Source: Psilocybe azurescens
Lineage: Eukaryota > Basidiomycota > Agaricomycetes > Agaricales > Agrocybaceae
Reading direction: 5' to 3'
Assembly: GCA_023853785.1 (NCBI GenBank)
Contig: JAJIRX010000708.1
Location: 310,001 to 374,000 of the forward strand
DNA length: 64,000 nucleotides
Each line of letters starts with the position of its first letter. Within the stretch, counting starts at the first letter, position 1. Position numbers and translations under genes: made by a program. This document shows, piece after piece, positions 1 through 10,843 of the stretch. The notes beneath the pieces are model-generated. The model searched no databases, was not told the DNA's origin, and saw only the letters and a list, made by a program, of their open reading frames with translations.

Positions 1-440
1 ATAGAAAAATAAAACTTGGATCAATTAATGAGTTATCACACATAGAACACAGTAGAGAGTGTAGAGTCAGTAGACTGATATATTTTTCTGAGTGTATATG
101 GTCCTTATCAACAGAATTCTGTATTTTGTTCAGTCCGGCAGGGTGAGCGGTCCGATGTGACACATTCGAAGTCACATGACTCAAATGTAACAACAACGTC
201 GCGCGTGACATGTTGATGCCATGTCGGTCCGTTGTTGATTCCGACACCCACCCTTTTCCTTCCACCACCACCACCGCCTCATCGGTCGGAGCCAGGCGAA
301 AGCCAACCCGACAGCGACAGAGGATAAGAATGGCCGCAACGGCCACACCAATGAGGACGACTGTGACAGCGACAACGAGGGAGCGCGGACAAGGACCACG
401 ACGAGGACCGTGAGGGCAAGAGCGAGGTGAGGGCGAGGGC
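1..440. other. No gene recognised, left edge
   Basis: Ordinary-looking sequence that becomes GC-rich from about position 180. Short frames are open on both strands, but they are rich in Arg, Pro and Ser and look like by-products of base composition. I see no promoter, RNA gene or known domain. Confidence 0.5.
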
Positions 441-1300
441 GAGGTGAGAGAGGCGAGGGGGCGAGGCGAGGACTGCGAGGGACCGCGAGGGCGGCGGCTA
501 GGACCAGGATCGGCGAGGACCAGGATCGCGGCGGCGAGGACCAGGATCGCGACGGCGAGGACCAGGATCGCGACGGCGAGGACCAGGATCGCGACGGCGA
601 GGACCAAGACACCGGCGTGGACCAGGACGTGGGTGAGGATGGCGAGAGAGCGAGGGGCGAGGGCGAGGATGGCAAGGGCAAGGGCAAGGGCTAGGACGAG
701 GGCGGCAAGGGCAAGGGTGAGGACGGCAAGGACAAGGACAGCGAGAACAAAGACAGCAACCACGACGGCGAAACGACAACAGCAAGGACGGCAAGAACGA
801 GGACGGTGACCGCGACGGTGAGGACCGCTGGCAACGGCGAGGACTGCGAGGGCAAAGACGAGGACAGCGAGGGGCGAGGGACGAGGACAACCAGCGACGA
901 TGGCACTGACGGATACCACCACGGCGACGGTGAAGGCCAGGACAACAGGGCCGACAACAACACGCGACAACAACACCAGCACGTACCGCAACAGGTACGG
1001 ACTGTGACGACCCGGCGAAGGCACCAACGGGTACCAGGACAGGCACAGCAGATGACGACACTGACACGTACCACAACGGGTACGGACTGTGACGACCACG
1101 TACCACCACGGCAACAGCGAGGATGACAGGGATGACCACAACCACGTGACAACGGCAGCGACATGTACCACGACATGTACGGACGACACCGACAACGACA
1201 CCGACACGTACCACAGTGGGTACGGCCGACGACAACACCCGACGGCAACACCAATGCATACAAGCAGATGCGGCCGACCATGGCGTCGATAACGCGGATG
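440..1300. repeat. GC-rich low-complexity block with 21-bp tandem repeat
   Basis: The stretch is built from GGCGAGGAC, GGCAAGG and GACGG-type words. Between about 501 and 612 a 21-bp unit (core GGACCAGGATCGCGACGGCGA) recurs about five times, the first copies shortened or with one change. From 960 to 1290 longer words recur, such as ACGTACCAC...GGGTACGGACTGTGACGACC. Every frame reads as a monotonous repeat: Arg-Thr-Ala in one, Asp-Gly-Glu-Asp-Gln-Asp in another, Arg-Asp-Pro-Gly-Pro on the other strand. The open frames on both strands are therefore most simply composition effects. A decayed acidic repeat protein on the plus strand cannot be excluded. Confidence 0.7.
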
Positions 1301-1408
1301 ACGACACCACCAATGTACCCTCTGCCCCCTTTTCTGTTCTTTCTTTCTTTTTTTTCTTTTTTGTTTCTTTTTATTATGTTTTTATTTTATTTTTACCTGT
1401 ATATAATC

Positions 1409-1620
1409 ATGTAGTATATAGTTTTAATATATTATATTACATTGTCACATAAATTTAAGCTCAGATTAAAGTATTCCAGTTGGAATCCAATTGGATTCCA
1501 TTCCATGTGAATTTAAAGTTGGATTTAGTGAAATTCACAAAGTCAGATAATAATGTAGTATATAGTTTTCAATATATTATATTACATTGTTACATGAATT
1601 AAAGATAAGATTGAAGTATT
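1409..1620. repeat. AT-rich direct repeat pair
   Basis: A block beginning ATGTAGTATATAGTTTT and running through AATATATTATATTACATTG occurs near 1409-1475 and again near 1550-1620, about 143 bp apart, with only small differences. No coding potential is visible. It may be a duplicated repeat end or a local tandem duplication. Confidence 0.6.
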
Positions 1621-1714
1621 ATCCTAGTGACCTAGCTTCCTTAATATAGCTCCCAAAGCTTCCAAGAACACTGCTACTGTCCCTAATTCCCTCCCAAGTC
1701 TGCAACCAAACCAG

Positions 1715-2050
1715 TGACAGTCCACTGGACATCCACTGGACATCCACTGGACTCCACTGGACAGAGCACTCTTGGATCTGGTCTAATTAAGTGCTGAGAG
1801 TCCGGTGGAAGTCCATTGGAAGTCCATTGGAAGTCCAACGGACTGGACAGTCTGGCCAGTCCACCTTTTTCTGTCTTGAAGTGACTTGACTGGACTTTGT
1901 GAGAATTTGGCTGGACTCTGACTGGACTGGTAGCGGAATTTTTTCAAGTCCAACGGAATCCGTTGGATGTCCAATGGACTGTCCAGCCAGGTTCATTGGA
2001 ATTGGCTGGGTCCGGTGAAAGTCCGTTGGAGTCCAACGGAAAATGGGGGC
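1715..2050. repeat. Cluster of TCCANTGGA / TCCAACGGA palindromic words
   Basis: Words such as GTCCACTGGACA, GTCCATTGGAA, GTCCAACGGAC and TCCGTTGGA recur many times in both orientations with irregular spacing. Because TCCANTGGA-type words are near-palindromes, the block could fold into many small hairpins. No protein-like frame is present. Several of these words keep CpG, unlike the DNA to the right. Confidence 0.6.
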
Positions 2051-2154
2051 ACTGTAAAGTACACCCTCTTACCTCTTCATCATTCATCTCAACAGGAATC
2101 GACCAATCATACAGCATGTCTCAATGTGCCATCCAGGTGATCATTTAGATGCTT

Positions 2155-2574
2155 TTTCAGGGCAACACTAAAATCAGTGTGACAAAGCCACCAACAAAGA
2201 CAAGCAAGAGAGTAAGAGCAGAGGATGAGTTGGAGAGAGCAGAGGATAGACTTATGAGGAATCAATGATCCAAAGGTTCACACCAATGATAGTGGAAATC
2301 CTAAGAGATTGAAGCTGGGGATCTACCTACAAAACATGCAGTACTTATACTACTCTAGAGATGACTTACTAAGTAAGATTTCATGATGAGTAATAAGAAG
2401 GATCATGATGAGTAATAAAGATCATGATGAGTAATGGAAAAGAGTAGTGATGGAAGCTTCTGGAATAATCAAGATATCAGGAAAGATAAAAGATATGATA
2501 AAAGACAAATGATAAGATAAAAGATAAATATAATCATGAGATCAAAATAGAAGTAAATAAAAGAAACCCTGACA
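2155..2574 (-). repeat. 3' LTR of the gypsy element
   Basis: It matches 8358-8807 over almost its whole length, sharing words such as CACTAAAATCAGTGTGACAA and AAAGATAAAAGATATGATAA, but is about 30 bp shorter. The expected TGTCAGGG terminus reads TTTCAGGG here. The other end is CCCTGACA. Many short GATGAGTAATAA-type words lie in the middle. Confidence 0.85.
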
Positions 2575-3122
2575 TCACCCCTCTTTAAGACACATTTCCC
2601 ACAATGTGCTTGATGTCTGGAGGCATTGGACTGGAATGAAAGTGATAATGTTGAAGTCAATGGATGTTTAAAAGTGAAGAGATTTGGCTTTTCATATCAC
2701 TTTCATTGTCAAGCTTGGTGAGATTTTCTTCTTCGTCTCCTTGATTCGCAGTCGATAATCATCACTCTGTTCCTGTGCCCACTGTAGATCTTTTCTCTTC
2801 TCTTCATCATGTGCCTTTTTCTCTAGCTGCATGGATTCTGCAAGATTGGCTTCAAGTTTTTGAGCACTTCTTGAAGATCGTCTTGTGTGTTAGGGGTTCA
2901 GATGCGACAAAGGAGGTGTTTTGGGGTGCAGGGGATGAAAAGAAAGTAGATTTGATGTGTTTGATAGAGAATAGATGAGGCATCGTTGATTGGGTTTGGG
3001 AGCGATGAGGTGGTTGTCTTTTAAAAGTTGTGACATGTCAAGTATTTTTGTTTCTGCTTTGGTTCCCATGTTGTTTGACAAAATGAAACTCTGACATCAC
3101 CCTCCTTTTCCCACAACTGTGC
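2575..3122 (-). other. Gypsy 3' internal segment with a duplicated LTR-junction motif
   Basis: Non-coding stretch between the chromodomain end and the 3' LTR. The words GACATCACCC...CCCACAA.TGTGCTT occur beside the LTR (about 2571-2612) and again at about 3091-3124, suggesting a short internal duplication. No domain is seen in the short frames here. Confidence 0.5.
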
Positions 3123-3701
3123 TTAACTATGGTCTAGTTTGGAAGGTTTTAAAGGTAGAATAGGCATAGTAAAATTTTCAAAAGGCACGAAAGAAAGTCT
3201 ATTAAAAGTAAGGGTAGAAATCCTTCTAGGTGCAGCCAGATGTCTAGTATGGAATTCTTTGATCAGTCTAGAGGCCCCTTTGAGATTATCTGTAGGCTCC
3301 CAAGTACTTTCTTCATTTGGATAATTTTTCCACTTGACCAAATACTGCAGCTTACCCCTATAAAGTCTACTGTCCTTGACGATTTCAACTTCCCATTCTG
3401 GATTATCTCTAGTAATAACAGGAGGAGGTCTAGAAGGAGGTCTTCTTCCAGGAATAGTATCAGGATAATAAGGTTGGAGTTTCACAGTGTTAAAAACTGG
3501 ATGGATCTTCATGCTAGGAGGTAGCTTAAGTTCATAAGCATTTGGGCCAATGATTTTAGTCACTTTATAGGGCCCATATCTCCTATTGTCTAGCTTTTTA
3601 GAAGGCCTCTCAGTCTTGAGATCTTTTCCATTAAGCCAAACTAAATCCCCAACCTTGTATTTAACAGCTGTTCCTCTGTTTCTATCATAGAATTTAGCCA
3701 T
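3123..3701 (-). pseudogene. Gypsy polyprotein C-terminus: integrase tail and chromodomain
   Basis: The frame opens in the integrase C-terminal region (YKVGDLVWLNGKDL, then the RRYGPYKV motif). It ends in a chromodomain with the core YLVKWKNYPNEESTWEP followed by a helix rich in charged residues. In chromoviruses this domain follows integrase and is thought to guide insertion to heterochromatin by binding methylated histone H3. It overlaps the integrase frame (3641-4840) in another phase, so at least one frameshift separates them. Confidence 0.88.
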
Positions 3702-4840
3702 ATCATCAGCAGCTTTCTTGAGTGCAGATACTGCTTCCTTTTGGCTTCTTCCATGTTTTTAACAAAGGTATCCACTGCTTCCATTTTACTATGCCTAAGT
3801 GGTTCTGTGCCCATCCTTGGATGTCTACCATTGTTCAGCATAAATGTAGTCTGCCTAGTAGAAGCCTGAACTCTGTTATTGTAGGAGAATTCAGCTAGTG
3901 ACAACCATTCCACCCAGTCATCTTGTCTATGGTTTATGAAGAGTCTAAGATACTGTTCAATTTCTTGGTTAACTCTTTCATTCTGACCATCAGTCTGAGG
4001 GTGATAGGCTGTGGATGATGCAGTCTGAATACCAAGAATTGAGTTAAGCTCTTTCATAAATTTAGAGACAAACTGTGGACCCCTATCACAAGTGATCTTG
4101 ATAGGTATACCATGGAGCTTCCAGACATAATCTCTGTACAGCTTAGAAGTGCCTTCAGATGTGATTTGATCTGTGGTAGCAATAATGTGGATCATTTTGC
4201 TAAGTCTGTCTACAACAATCATGAGGGCATTATAGCCTTGGCATTCTGGAAGTCCAGTGATAAAGTCCACAGAGATGTGTTGCCAGACATCAGCAGGAAT
4301 TTGGGTAGGAATAAGCTGGCCAACAGGTTTTGCAGGAAATGTTTTAGTTCTGTTACATCTATCACAGCTTCTGGTGTACGCTGCAATATAATAAGACATT
4401 CCTGGCCACCAATAATTTCTAGATACCAGCTCTATAGTCTTCCATTTTCTTGGATGCCCAGCAATATAGGTGTCATGATGCAGTTCCACAATTTTCCTTC
4501 TAAGGTCTTTGTCTTTGGGAACATACACCTTGCCTCTGAACAATATAAGACCCTGTTCTTCAGACCATTTCTGCTCATCAATCTTCTTGGTGGAAGATTT
4601 CTTCAACTCTTCAACTGCCTTAACCACCTGCTCATCAAAATCTTTAGATTCTCTGATTTTCTTGAGCAGATCATTTTCTACACCAGTGAAAAGGACCTGG
4701 CCCTGTTTGAGAGCCTGGATTTTGAAGTAGTCAGGTTTAAGGAGGACAATATTCAAAGGAATGTTTAGTTCCTTCAAGATAATGTCTCCATTCATCAAGT
4801 GCTCTGATAATAGCCAATATCTCTTTGTCATGGATTTCAT
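3641..4840 (-). pseudogene. Gypsy RNase H end and integrase
   Basis: The frame holds the end of RNase H and then integrase. It shows the zinc-binding H-H-C-C module (HHDTYIAGHPRKWKT ... CDRCNRTK) and the catalytic core with D (SVDFITGLP), D (ITCDRGPQFVSKF) and E in the QTDGQNERVNQEIEQYLR segment. These are the expected D,D-35-E positions. The frame is closed from both neighbours by frame changes, so the polyprotein cannot be read continuously. Confidence 0.9.
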
Positions 4841-5713
4841 AATTCCTTTCTACTTCAGATAGGCTTTTTGACATAAAAGCAACAGGATGCCATTTTCCAT
4901 CTGATCCTTCCTGAGACAGGACTGCTCCAGTAGCATAATCTGAGCTGTCTGCTTCAACTTTATATGGCTTGTTGTCATCAGGAAAAATCAAGATGGGGGA
5001 AGAAGTAACTTTTCCCTTTAATTGGTCAAATGCTTCCTGTTGTTTTTGAGCCCATCTCCAGACTGTCCCTTTCTTTGTCAATTCATGAAGTGGCTTGGCT
5101 ATGTCTGCAAAGTCCTGGATGAACCTTCTATAAAAGTTTACAAATCCCAAGAATGACTGAACATCCTTGACATTTTCAGGTTCAGGCCATTTAGAAACTC
5201 CCTCTACCTTGACAGGATCCATTTCAATCTTGCCTTGTGAAATGATAAGTCCAAGATATTCAATCTTTTCCTTTTCAAATTCACATTTTTCAGCTTTTAG
5301 GTAGAGTTTATTTCTCTGCAGAATTTCCAGGACCTTTTTGACTACCTCTCTATGATGATCAAGAGTCTCAGTAAAAATAAGAATGTCATCCATATAGACA
5401 ATAACAACATTCCCATCTATGAGCTCAATAAAGATATCATTCATCATAGTTTGGAAAGTAGCAGGACTATTGGTCAAACCAAAAACATGACTAGTGGTTC
5501 GTACAGCCCTCTATTGGTTCTGAAGGCTGCTTTCCACTCATCTCCTTGCTTAACTCTGACATTGTTAAACCCCCACCTAACATCTAGTTTGGTGAAGTAT
5601 TTAGCTTTACTGAGTTTACTGATAATGTCAGAAATTAAAGGCAAAGGATATGAATTTTTGATGGTCATGTCATTCAGTCTTCTATAATCCTGTATCCAGC
5701 CTAAGAGTGCCAT
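4737..5713 (-). pseudogene. Gypsy reverse transcriptase and RNase H (two broken frames)
   Basis: The polymerase active site YMDDILIF is intact, preceded by NSPATFQTMMNDIF and followed by the FLGFVNFYRRFI thumb motif and an RNase H start (VEADSSDYATGAVLSQ). An upstream piece carries the RT entrance motif ([19 protein letters not shown]) and the [13 protein letters not shown] block, where a tyrosine-type motif would be expected. The two pieces meet near 5475 with a change of frame, so the enzyme is broken. Confidence 0.9.
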
Positions 5714-5790
5714 CCTTCTTTTGACAAAGAAAACAGGAGATGCAATAGGTGACTTGGAAGGTCTAATCCTACCAGACTTCAGATTTTCCT

Positions 5791-6770
5791 CTAAAAAGCA
5801 TCCAGTTCTTTTTGCTCATTTGGTGATAGAGGATAAATCTTTGATCTAAAAGGTTCAGAACCAGGCTTCAGCTCAATAGCATGATCCCAAGGCTTTCTAT
5901 CTGGTAGCCTATCAAAAGACTCTTTAGAAAAAACCCCTTTAAATTGGTGGTAATTTTTAGGGACTGATTCTTCAAAAGTCTTCTTTGGGGAGTCATCTTG
6001 CTGATGAGATTCTTCTGCTAATTTTTGGGATACAGTAAAAGTGGCATTAATAGACTGCTTTTGAGGATGAAGATATGATATAAATATTCTATCCTCAGGC
6101 CCTAATTCAGAATCAGGAGTGTCTTCCATTAAATCATCTCCTTCTTCATGAAATTCAGGCAGTTGTCTTCTGTGAATTGCAGCTATTTTTTGCCTTTTCC
6201 TCCTGGCTCTCTTGACTTTCATGTGACAATCAGGAGGACATCTAATGAATTGAACATCTTCTGTTTTCCAGTCAACATCAGGATTGTGTAGATAAAGCCA
6301 AGTGTGTCCAATAATTGCAGTTTTATCTCCCAAGTCACAAACAGCAAAGGTAGCTTTTTCTGTGTGGTTTTTGTATACCATAACCAAGTCCACTTCCTCA
6401 TGAATAGAGCCACTCTTGTTGAGAGTACCATCAACATTGTAGACTAGAATTGCTCTAGGAAGTTTTCTTGTATTGAGATTATGGTATTTAACAAACCTGG
6501 TGTCCAGAAAAAGACCTGTAGCCCCAGAGTATCTACACTAAGCCTTTTTCCTGTATCCACTGTTTTCCAAATGACTGACAAATGGGTAGAGGTTTTAGGC
6601 CTGTGATTCAAGATATAGATTTTATCAGGAATAGAAGAGGAAGAAGGATTTAAAGAAATTTCAGAAGACATGAGTTGACTTTCAGTATCAGAATTGAATG
6701 AGTTGGGATTATCATTTTCAATTTCTAATACAGAAAATTTATTCTTCCATTGGGACACATCTTTCACCAA
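5791..6770 (-). pseudogene. Gypsy protease region and linker, broken
   Basis: Two consecutive frames lie between gag and RT. The downstream one (6393-5791) contains a hydrophobic retropepsin-like strand (AIIGHTWLYLHNPDVDW) and ends in the conserved RT-leading segment (ELKPGSEPFRSKIYPLSP). The upstream one (6770-6444) includes a VDTLG-type stretch. A clear active-site D-S/T-G triad is not preserved. A stop and frame change near 6393-6444 interrupt the reading. Confidence 0.7.
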
Positions 6771-7873
6771 TGGAGCCTCTAAAAATCCTTTTGTGGCTTA
6801 TCCTCCTTCTTTTGCTGTTCTTCTTTTCCTTCAAAATCTCCTCCCTGTAGAAGGCTTTCAGGGCTTCATAGTCCATTGAGTTTATGTTGACAGTGGACCT
6901 GCTGTTAGCAGCCTTATGACCAGGCTTTCTGCATTTGAAGCATATTAGAGGCCTGACAGACCTCCAACCTGAATCAACTTCCATGGGGACTACATCTTGT
7001 TGCCTTGCAGAATCTGCAGATTGCTTGAAGTGCCTTGGGTGGAAGTGGAGGAAGAATTAAAAGGGCTAGCTTGGAAGGGCTTGGGTGCTGGTTTAGATGT
7101 GGGTGTTGGTGATTGATTGACTGGCCTAGAGAATGGAGAGAGTGATTTTTTAATAACTTCTCTCTGTCTCCATTGTCTATCCAGCTTAGTAGCCCAAGAA
7201 ATCCAGTCCTCCAAAGAGACAGGCATCTGTGGTAGACAATAAATCTTATCCACCAGAGATGAATTGAGTCCCTTTTGAAAAATTCCACCAAAGCAGCATC
7301 ATTGTACTTTGTGTCCACTTCCAATTCCCTGAAGCTAGCCACATATTCATCAGCTGTATGGTTGCCTTGCTTGAGCTGACTCATTTTGTGTCTAGCTGTA
7401 GCTGCAGGGTTTGGGTCTCTAAAGGCTGTCCTAAATGCATCCAGAAAATCTTTCCACTGAATTGCATCTCTGTCCTGATCCTCCATCCTCAAGGTTTGCA
7501 CTTTAGCCCATTGACCAGCAGTACCTCCTTTCATGAAGGAGAGAGCACAGACAACTCTGCTAAGGTCATCAGTGATCCCCCTTCCATGAAAATATAATAG
7601 AAGTTGACTGAGAAAGGTCTCTGCTTTATTGAGTGTACTATCATAGGGCTCAGGTGGGGCAACCTTGATAATGACTGGGGGAGGATTATCAAAGAGAGAG
7701 GACTTGGAAACTTTGGGAGAGGCAGAGGCCACAGAATGCAGAGGATCAGCAGCAGGTGCAGGTGAGGGTGCAGGTTGTTGGTCATTTGTTGGAAGAGGTG
7801 GTGGTGGTAAAAAGCTTTGGAGGGTGGCAAGCTGCTGCTGAAGCATGGCAATCTGCTGCTGGTGCTCCCTCAT
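6739..7873 (-). pseudogene. Gypsy gag with CCHC zinc knuckle
   Basis: The N-terminal part is a Gln-rich helix followed by a Pro/Ala-rich linker. The retrotransposon gag core follows (AETFLSQLLLYFHGRGI ... TAGQWAKVQ ... FLDAFRTAFRDPNP ... LKQGNHTADEYVASFRELE). The nucleic-acid binding knuckle (CFKCRKPGHKAANS) lies in a second frame, 6984-6739; the last position of the usual C-x2-C-x4-H-x4-C pattern is not Cys here. Frame changes near 7255 and 6980 split the gene, and the tail of the first frame is out of phase. Confidence 0.85.
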
Positions 7874-8357
7874 AAGAGGGCTGAGCAGGGGTAGATAGTG
7901 GCAGTGGGGTGGTGTTGGGTGAACCCATAATAAAGGCTCTTCCAGGTGTGTGTGGGAGAAAGCTATCTACAAAAAGTGCCCTTGAAACTAAACTAAGTAT
8001 CTAAAAAAGATTTAAACTACTGGATACCCAGTTGTCCCTTCTTGCCTAGGCTTTAACCCCAGAATCACAGGACTGACTACCTGGTATTTTTCTGGTGGAC
8101 TAAAAGCAAATCCTCTCAGAAAGGAAATGCCCCAACAGTTGGTATCCCTATCTACTAAGTTCACACACAGCACACACTGGAGAGTGGAATAAATGATTGG
8201 AGAGTGGGGAATATGGAATAGGGTGGTGGGTGATAGGTGAAAGGTTATTGGTGAAGGTGGATAGAGTGGGAAAAGGTGGAGAAAGAATATAAGATGATAG
8301 ATGATAAATAGTTGGTGATGGATGGTGGTGGAGTTGTCAAAGGAAGCTTCAATCTTC
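7874..8357 (-). other. Gypsy leader between 5' LTR and gag
   Basis: Untranslated leader of the element. The part next to gag is mixed sequence, and 8200-8350 is G-rich with repeated GGTGGTGG and GATGGTGG words. I could not match the bases beside the LTR (GAAGATTGAAGC on the minus strand) to a specific tRNA primer site. Confidence 0.6.
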
Positions 8358-8807
8358 TGTCAGGGAAACACTAAAATCAGTGTGACAAGGCCACCAACAA
8401 AGACAAGCAAGAGAGTAAGAGCAGAGGATGAGGAGAGAGCAGAGGATAGACTTATGAGGAATCAATGATCTGAAGGTTCACACCAATGATAGTGGAAATC
8501 CTAAGAGATTGAAGCTGGGGATCTATCTACAAAACATGCAGTACTTATACTACTCTAGAGGTGACTTACTAAGTAAGATTCCATGATGAGTAATGAAGAA
8601 AGCAATGATGAGTAAGGATGAGTAATAAAGATCATAATGAGTAATAAACAAGATCATAATGAGTAATGGAAAAGAGTAGTGATGGAAGCTTCTGGAATAA
8701 TCAAGATATCAGGAAAGATAAAAGATATGATAAAAGACAAATGATAAGATAAAAGATAAAAGATAATCATGAGATCAAAATAGAAGTAAATAAAAGAAAC
8801 CCTGACA
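8358..8807 (-). repeat. 5' LTR of the gypsy element
   Basis: 450-bp direct repeat of 2155-2574, bounded by TGTCAGGG and CCCTGACA (TG...CA ends with a short inverted repeat). It is longer than the other copy because of extra GATGAGTAA-type units near 8585-8660. Confidence 0.88.
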
Positions 8808-9072
8808 CACTTCTTGTTATAAAATGGTCATCTGATGTGACATACATGATACACCAGCCAAATATTGTCATACCGGCAGTAAGTACACTCTAACTCTTTG
8901 CTCTGTCACTTACCCCAATATTCTGCATATATTTCGAAAAAGGGTACTAGAGTCATGCTTTCCATCTGAGACCAGATATACATGGGTGTTCTTATGATGC
9001 TGCATGCAAGTGATCAAGAAAGCAGTGCAGTAAGTACTAGATTATCCAAATTCATCGACAATGTGAGCCAAC
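8808..9072. other. Unassigned spacer, target of the small LTR element
   Basis: About 265 bp with a few CpG and no frame that I recognise. Joined across the two insertions to its right, this DNA continues at 10830 and 12454, so it is a fragment of an older sequence split by two elements. Confidence 0.5.
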
Positions 9073-9297
9073 TGTAAGCCTGGTGCCCAGTCTTACCACA
9101 GCCCCTTTCTATATTATCTTATCTTATACATTTATGTACACGTGACTACAATTCCCAAACCCCATTCCTTTGACACTGACTTACCTTAGACCTTATGCAC
9201 TGTACACACCTGTAGCCAGTCAGTCATTATATCAATATATTGTGGTCCTGTCATTCTCCATGTGACTCTCTGTGAGCCTGGTGATGCCTGGCTTTCA
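9073..9297 (+). repeat. Left LTR of copy A
   Basis: 225 bp, starting TGTAAGCCTGG and ending GGCTTTCA. It shares almost all bases with 10599-10824. Inside is the TATTATCTTATCTTATACAT stretch common to all LTRs of this family in the window. Confidence 0.92.
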
Positions 9298-9305
9298 CTT
9301 TTTTT

Positions 9306-10415
9306 TTGACATACAGCCTTCTTTTATCTTCACTACCTTTCTCCAGCACACTGGACAATGCTCGTTTTTTTATCACACACCAAGTTGCACACTTCTTTGA
9401 TATCCCCCTTTATCCCCCATTATCACCATTGAAACGCTCACCCTGCTGCCAAGCCACATCAAAGACATTACCTGGTTTGGACAACATTGACAACCTGGAT
9501 TTTGACATGGCAACAAAGATCGTCTTGCTGTTCACAGGCCTGCTTACACCAACTGCCATTTAGGCTTGGCTGGGACAGTGTGAGGATGGCTTTGCCATCT
9601 ATGCAGTCATGAAAGATGAGAAAGCACCAGATTTGGATCTTCCCACCTATATCTGCATCATTGGGTCCAACATGCTTGAACCAGCTATGGCTGCCTGGTG
9701 GAGTGCTGGATGTGTAGAGTTTATCAAGCTCAGGACTTGGGAATTGTTTAAGAGGCATGTTCAGAGCTGCTTCATGCCAAAGGGCTACAAGCTTATTGCC
9801 TTGCATACCTTTTTTTTGCTGCTGCCTTAGCTTGTTGGTGCCACAACAATCTCTGCTTCTGTCTACAAGTACCAGCTTCTGTTTCATGCCCACAACATGC
9901 TCATCCTCCACGTCATGGCCCTCCCTGATTTTGACATTGATTCCATTGGTTTTGACAATCTTGTTGCACTTATGGCCATGCAGTGGGATAGTCTTGTTGC
10001 TGAAGGCTTGATGTGCCCTTCCCATTCCTGTTCTACAGCCTTGGCCAATGTCTCTACTCTTTAGAATACATCATCCCCTGCTCACAGGGTCCTCACTAAA
10101 GCTGATTGAGACAGGCTTACCAAGGCAGGTGGTTGTTGGCAATGTTGCAAGGATCCTACAGATCCAGGTTGGATTCCACATGTTGGTAGGACATGCCCAG
10201 GTGATGCTAGACAGGGCATCCTGTCAGGCCATGATTATGTTGCTCCTGCAATTCCTGTCAAGAAGGAGTACATGGGTACTGTATTTTCATCTGCATATAG
10301 GGATGACAATGGTGAGGATCAGCCTGACTATCCAGATATGTTTGACACCTCTGTGGCCCAGCAAATAGTTGGCTATGCTAGCAGAAACACAGTCTTCTAC
10401 AATGACACCAATTGA
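9306..10415 (+). pseudogene. Retrotransposon gag-like gene of copy A, broken
   Basis: Recognisable gag pieces run across three frames. First comes LDFDMATKIVLLFTGLLTP, then an in-frame stop at about 9561. The core follows (APDLDLPTYICIIGSN, AMAAWWSAGCVEFIKLRTW, HVQSCFMPKGYKLI). After a shift comes the LLFHAHNML ... FDIDSIGFDNLVAL segment and a C-terminal knuckle-like stretch (GGCWQCCKDPTDPGWIPHVG in another frame). The last residues are YASRNTVFYNDTN and stop. Copy B keeps GAG where this copy has the stop. I infer a dead structural gene. Confidence 0.8.
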
Positions 10416-10598
10416 ATGTGGTGAATTTTTTATATTTTAGGTTTTTATTATCATTTTTGTGCTAGTCAAAATTTCTATCAGCTGTTGGTTTGTCTGAAAG
10501 CGGAATTTGCAATCTGCCACTCAAGATCCCATTATTGATAAAGGTGGTCCAGCAGGGTTGGCTTTGGGGTGATGGAGTTTTCTGAAGCTGGGGAGGAG

Positions 10599-10824
10599 TG
10601 TAAGCCTGGCACTCCAGTCTTACCACAGCCCCTTTCTATATTATCTTATCTTATACATTTATGTACATGTGACTACAATCCCCAAACCCCATTTCTTTGA
10701 CACCAACCTACCTTAGACCTTATGCACTGTACACACCTGTAGCCAGTCAGTCATTCTATCAATATATTGTGGTCCTGTCATTCTCCAGATGACTCTCAGT
10801 GAGCCTGGTGACACCCAGCTTTCA
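10599..10824 (+). repeat. Right LTR of copy A
   Basis: 226 bp, near-identical to 9073-9297. The differences are scattered and often C/T or G/A. It is preceded by the purine tract and followed by the CCAAC duplication. Confidence 0.92.
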
Positions 10825-10843
10825 CCAACATATATTTCACATA

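Larger units (their letters stand above)
2155..8807 (-). mobile_element. Ty3/gypsy chromovirus-type LTR retrotransposon, decayed
   Basis: A complete but inactive element read on the minus strand. The two LTRs are at 8358-8807 (5') and 2155-2574 (3'). Between them, in minus-strand order, lie gag with a zinc knuckle, an aspartic protease region, reverse transcriptase, RNase H, integrase and a C-terminal chromodomain. This PR-RT-RH-INT-chromodomain order defines the chromovirus branch of Ty3/gypsy. The reading frame is broken at several points. No clean target duplication flanks the LTRs: the left flank is TGCTT and the right flank CACTT. A purine run beside the 3' LTR (AGAGGGG on the minus strand) fits a polypurine tract. 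CpG is scarce throughout. Confidence 0.9.
9073..10824 (+). mobile_element. Small gag-only LTR retroelement (TRIM/LARD-like), copy A
   Basis: 1752-bp element with LTRs at 9073-9297 and 10599-10824, both starting TGTAAGCCTGG and ending in CTTTCA. It is flanked by a perfect 5-bp target duplication, CCAAC (9068-9072 and 10825-10829). A purine tract (GGGGAGGAG) sits directly before the right LTR. The only coding relic inside is a gag-like protein; there is no room for a polymerase. It must have moved with enzymes supplied by another element. A second copy in the opposite orientation lies at 31345-38145. Confidence 0.92.

Noticed and set aside
498..1313. Long open minus-strand frames in the GC-rich block
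   Set aside because: Residues are monotonous Arg/Pro/Ser/Val from repeated words, frames are open on several phases at once, and no domain or intron signals are present.
4112..5687. Plus-strand open frames across the gypsy pol region
   Set aside because: Reverse-strand by-products of the RT and integrase coding sequence.
2155..8807. Target duplication of the gypsy element
   Set aside because: Flanks TGCTT and CACTT do not match well enough to claim a duplication.
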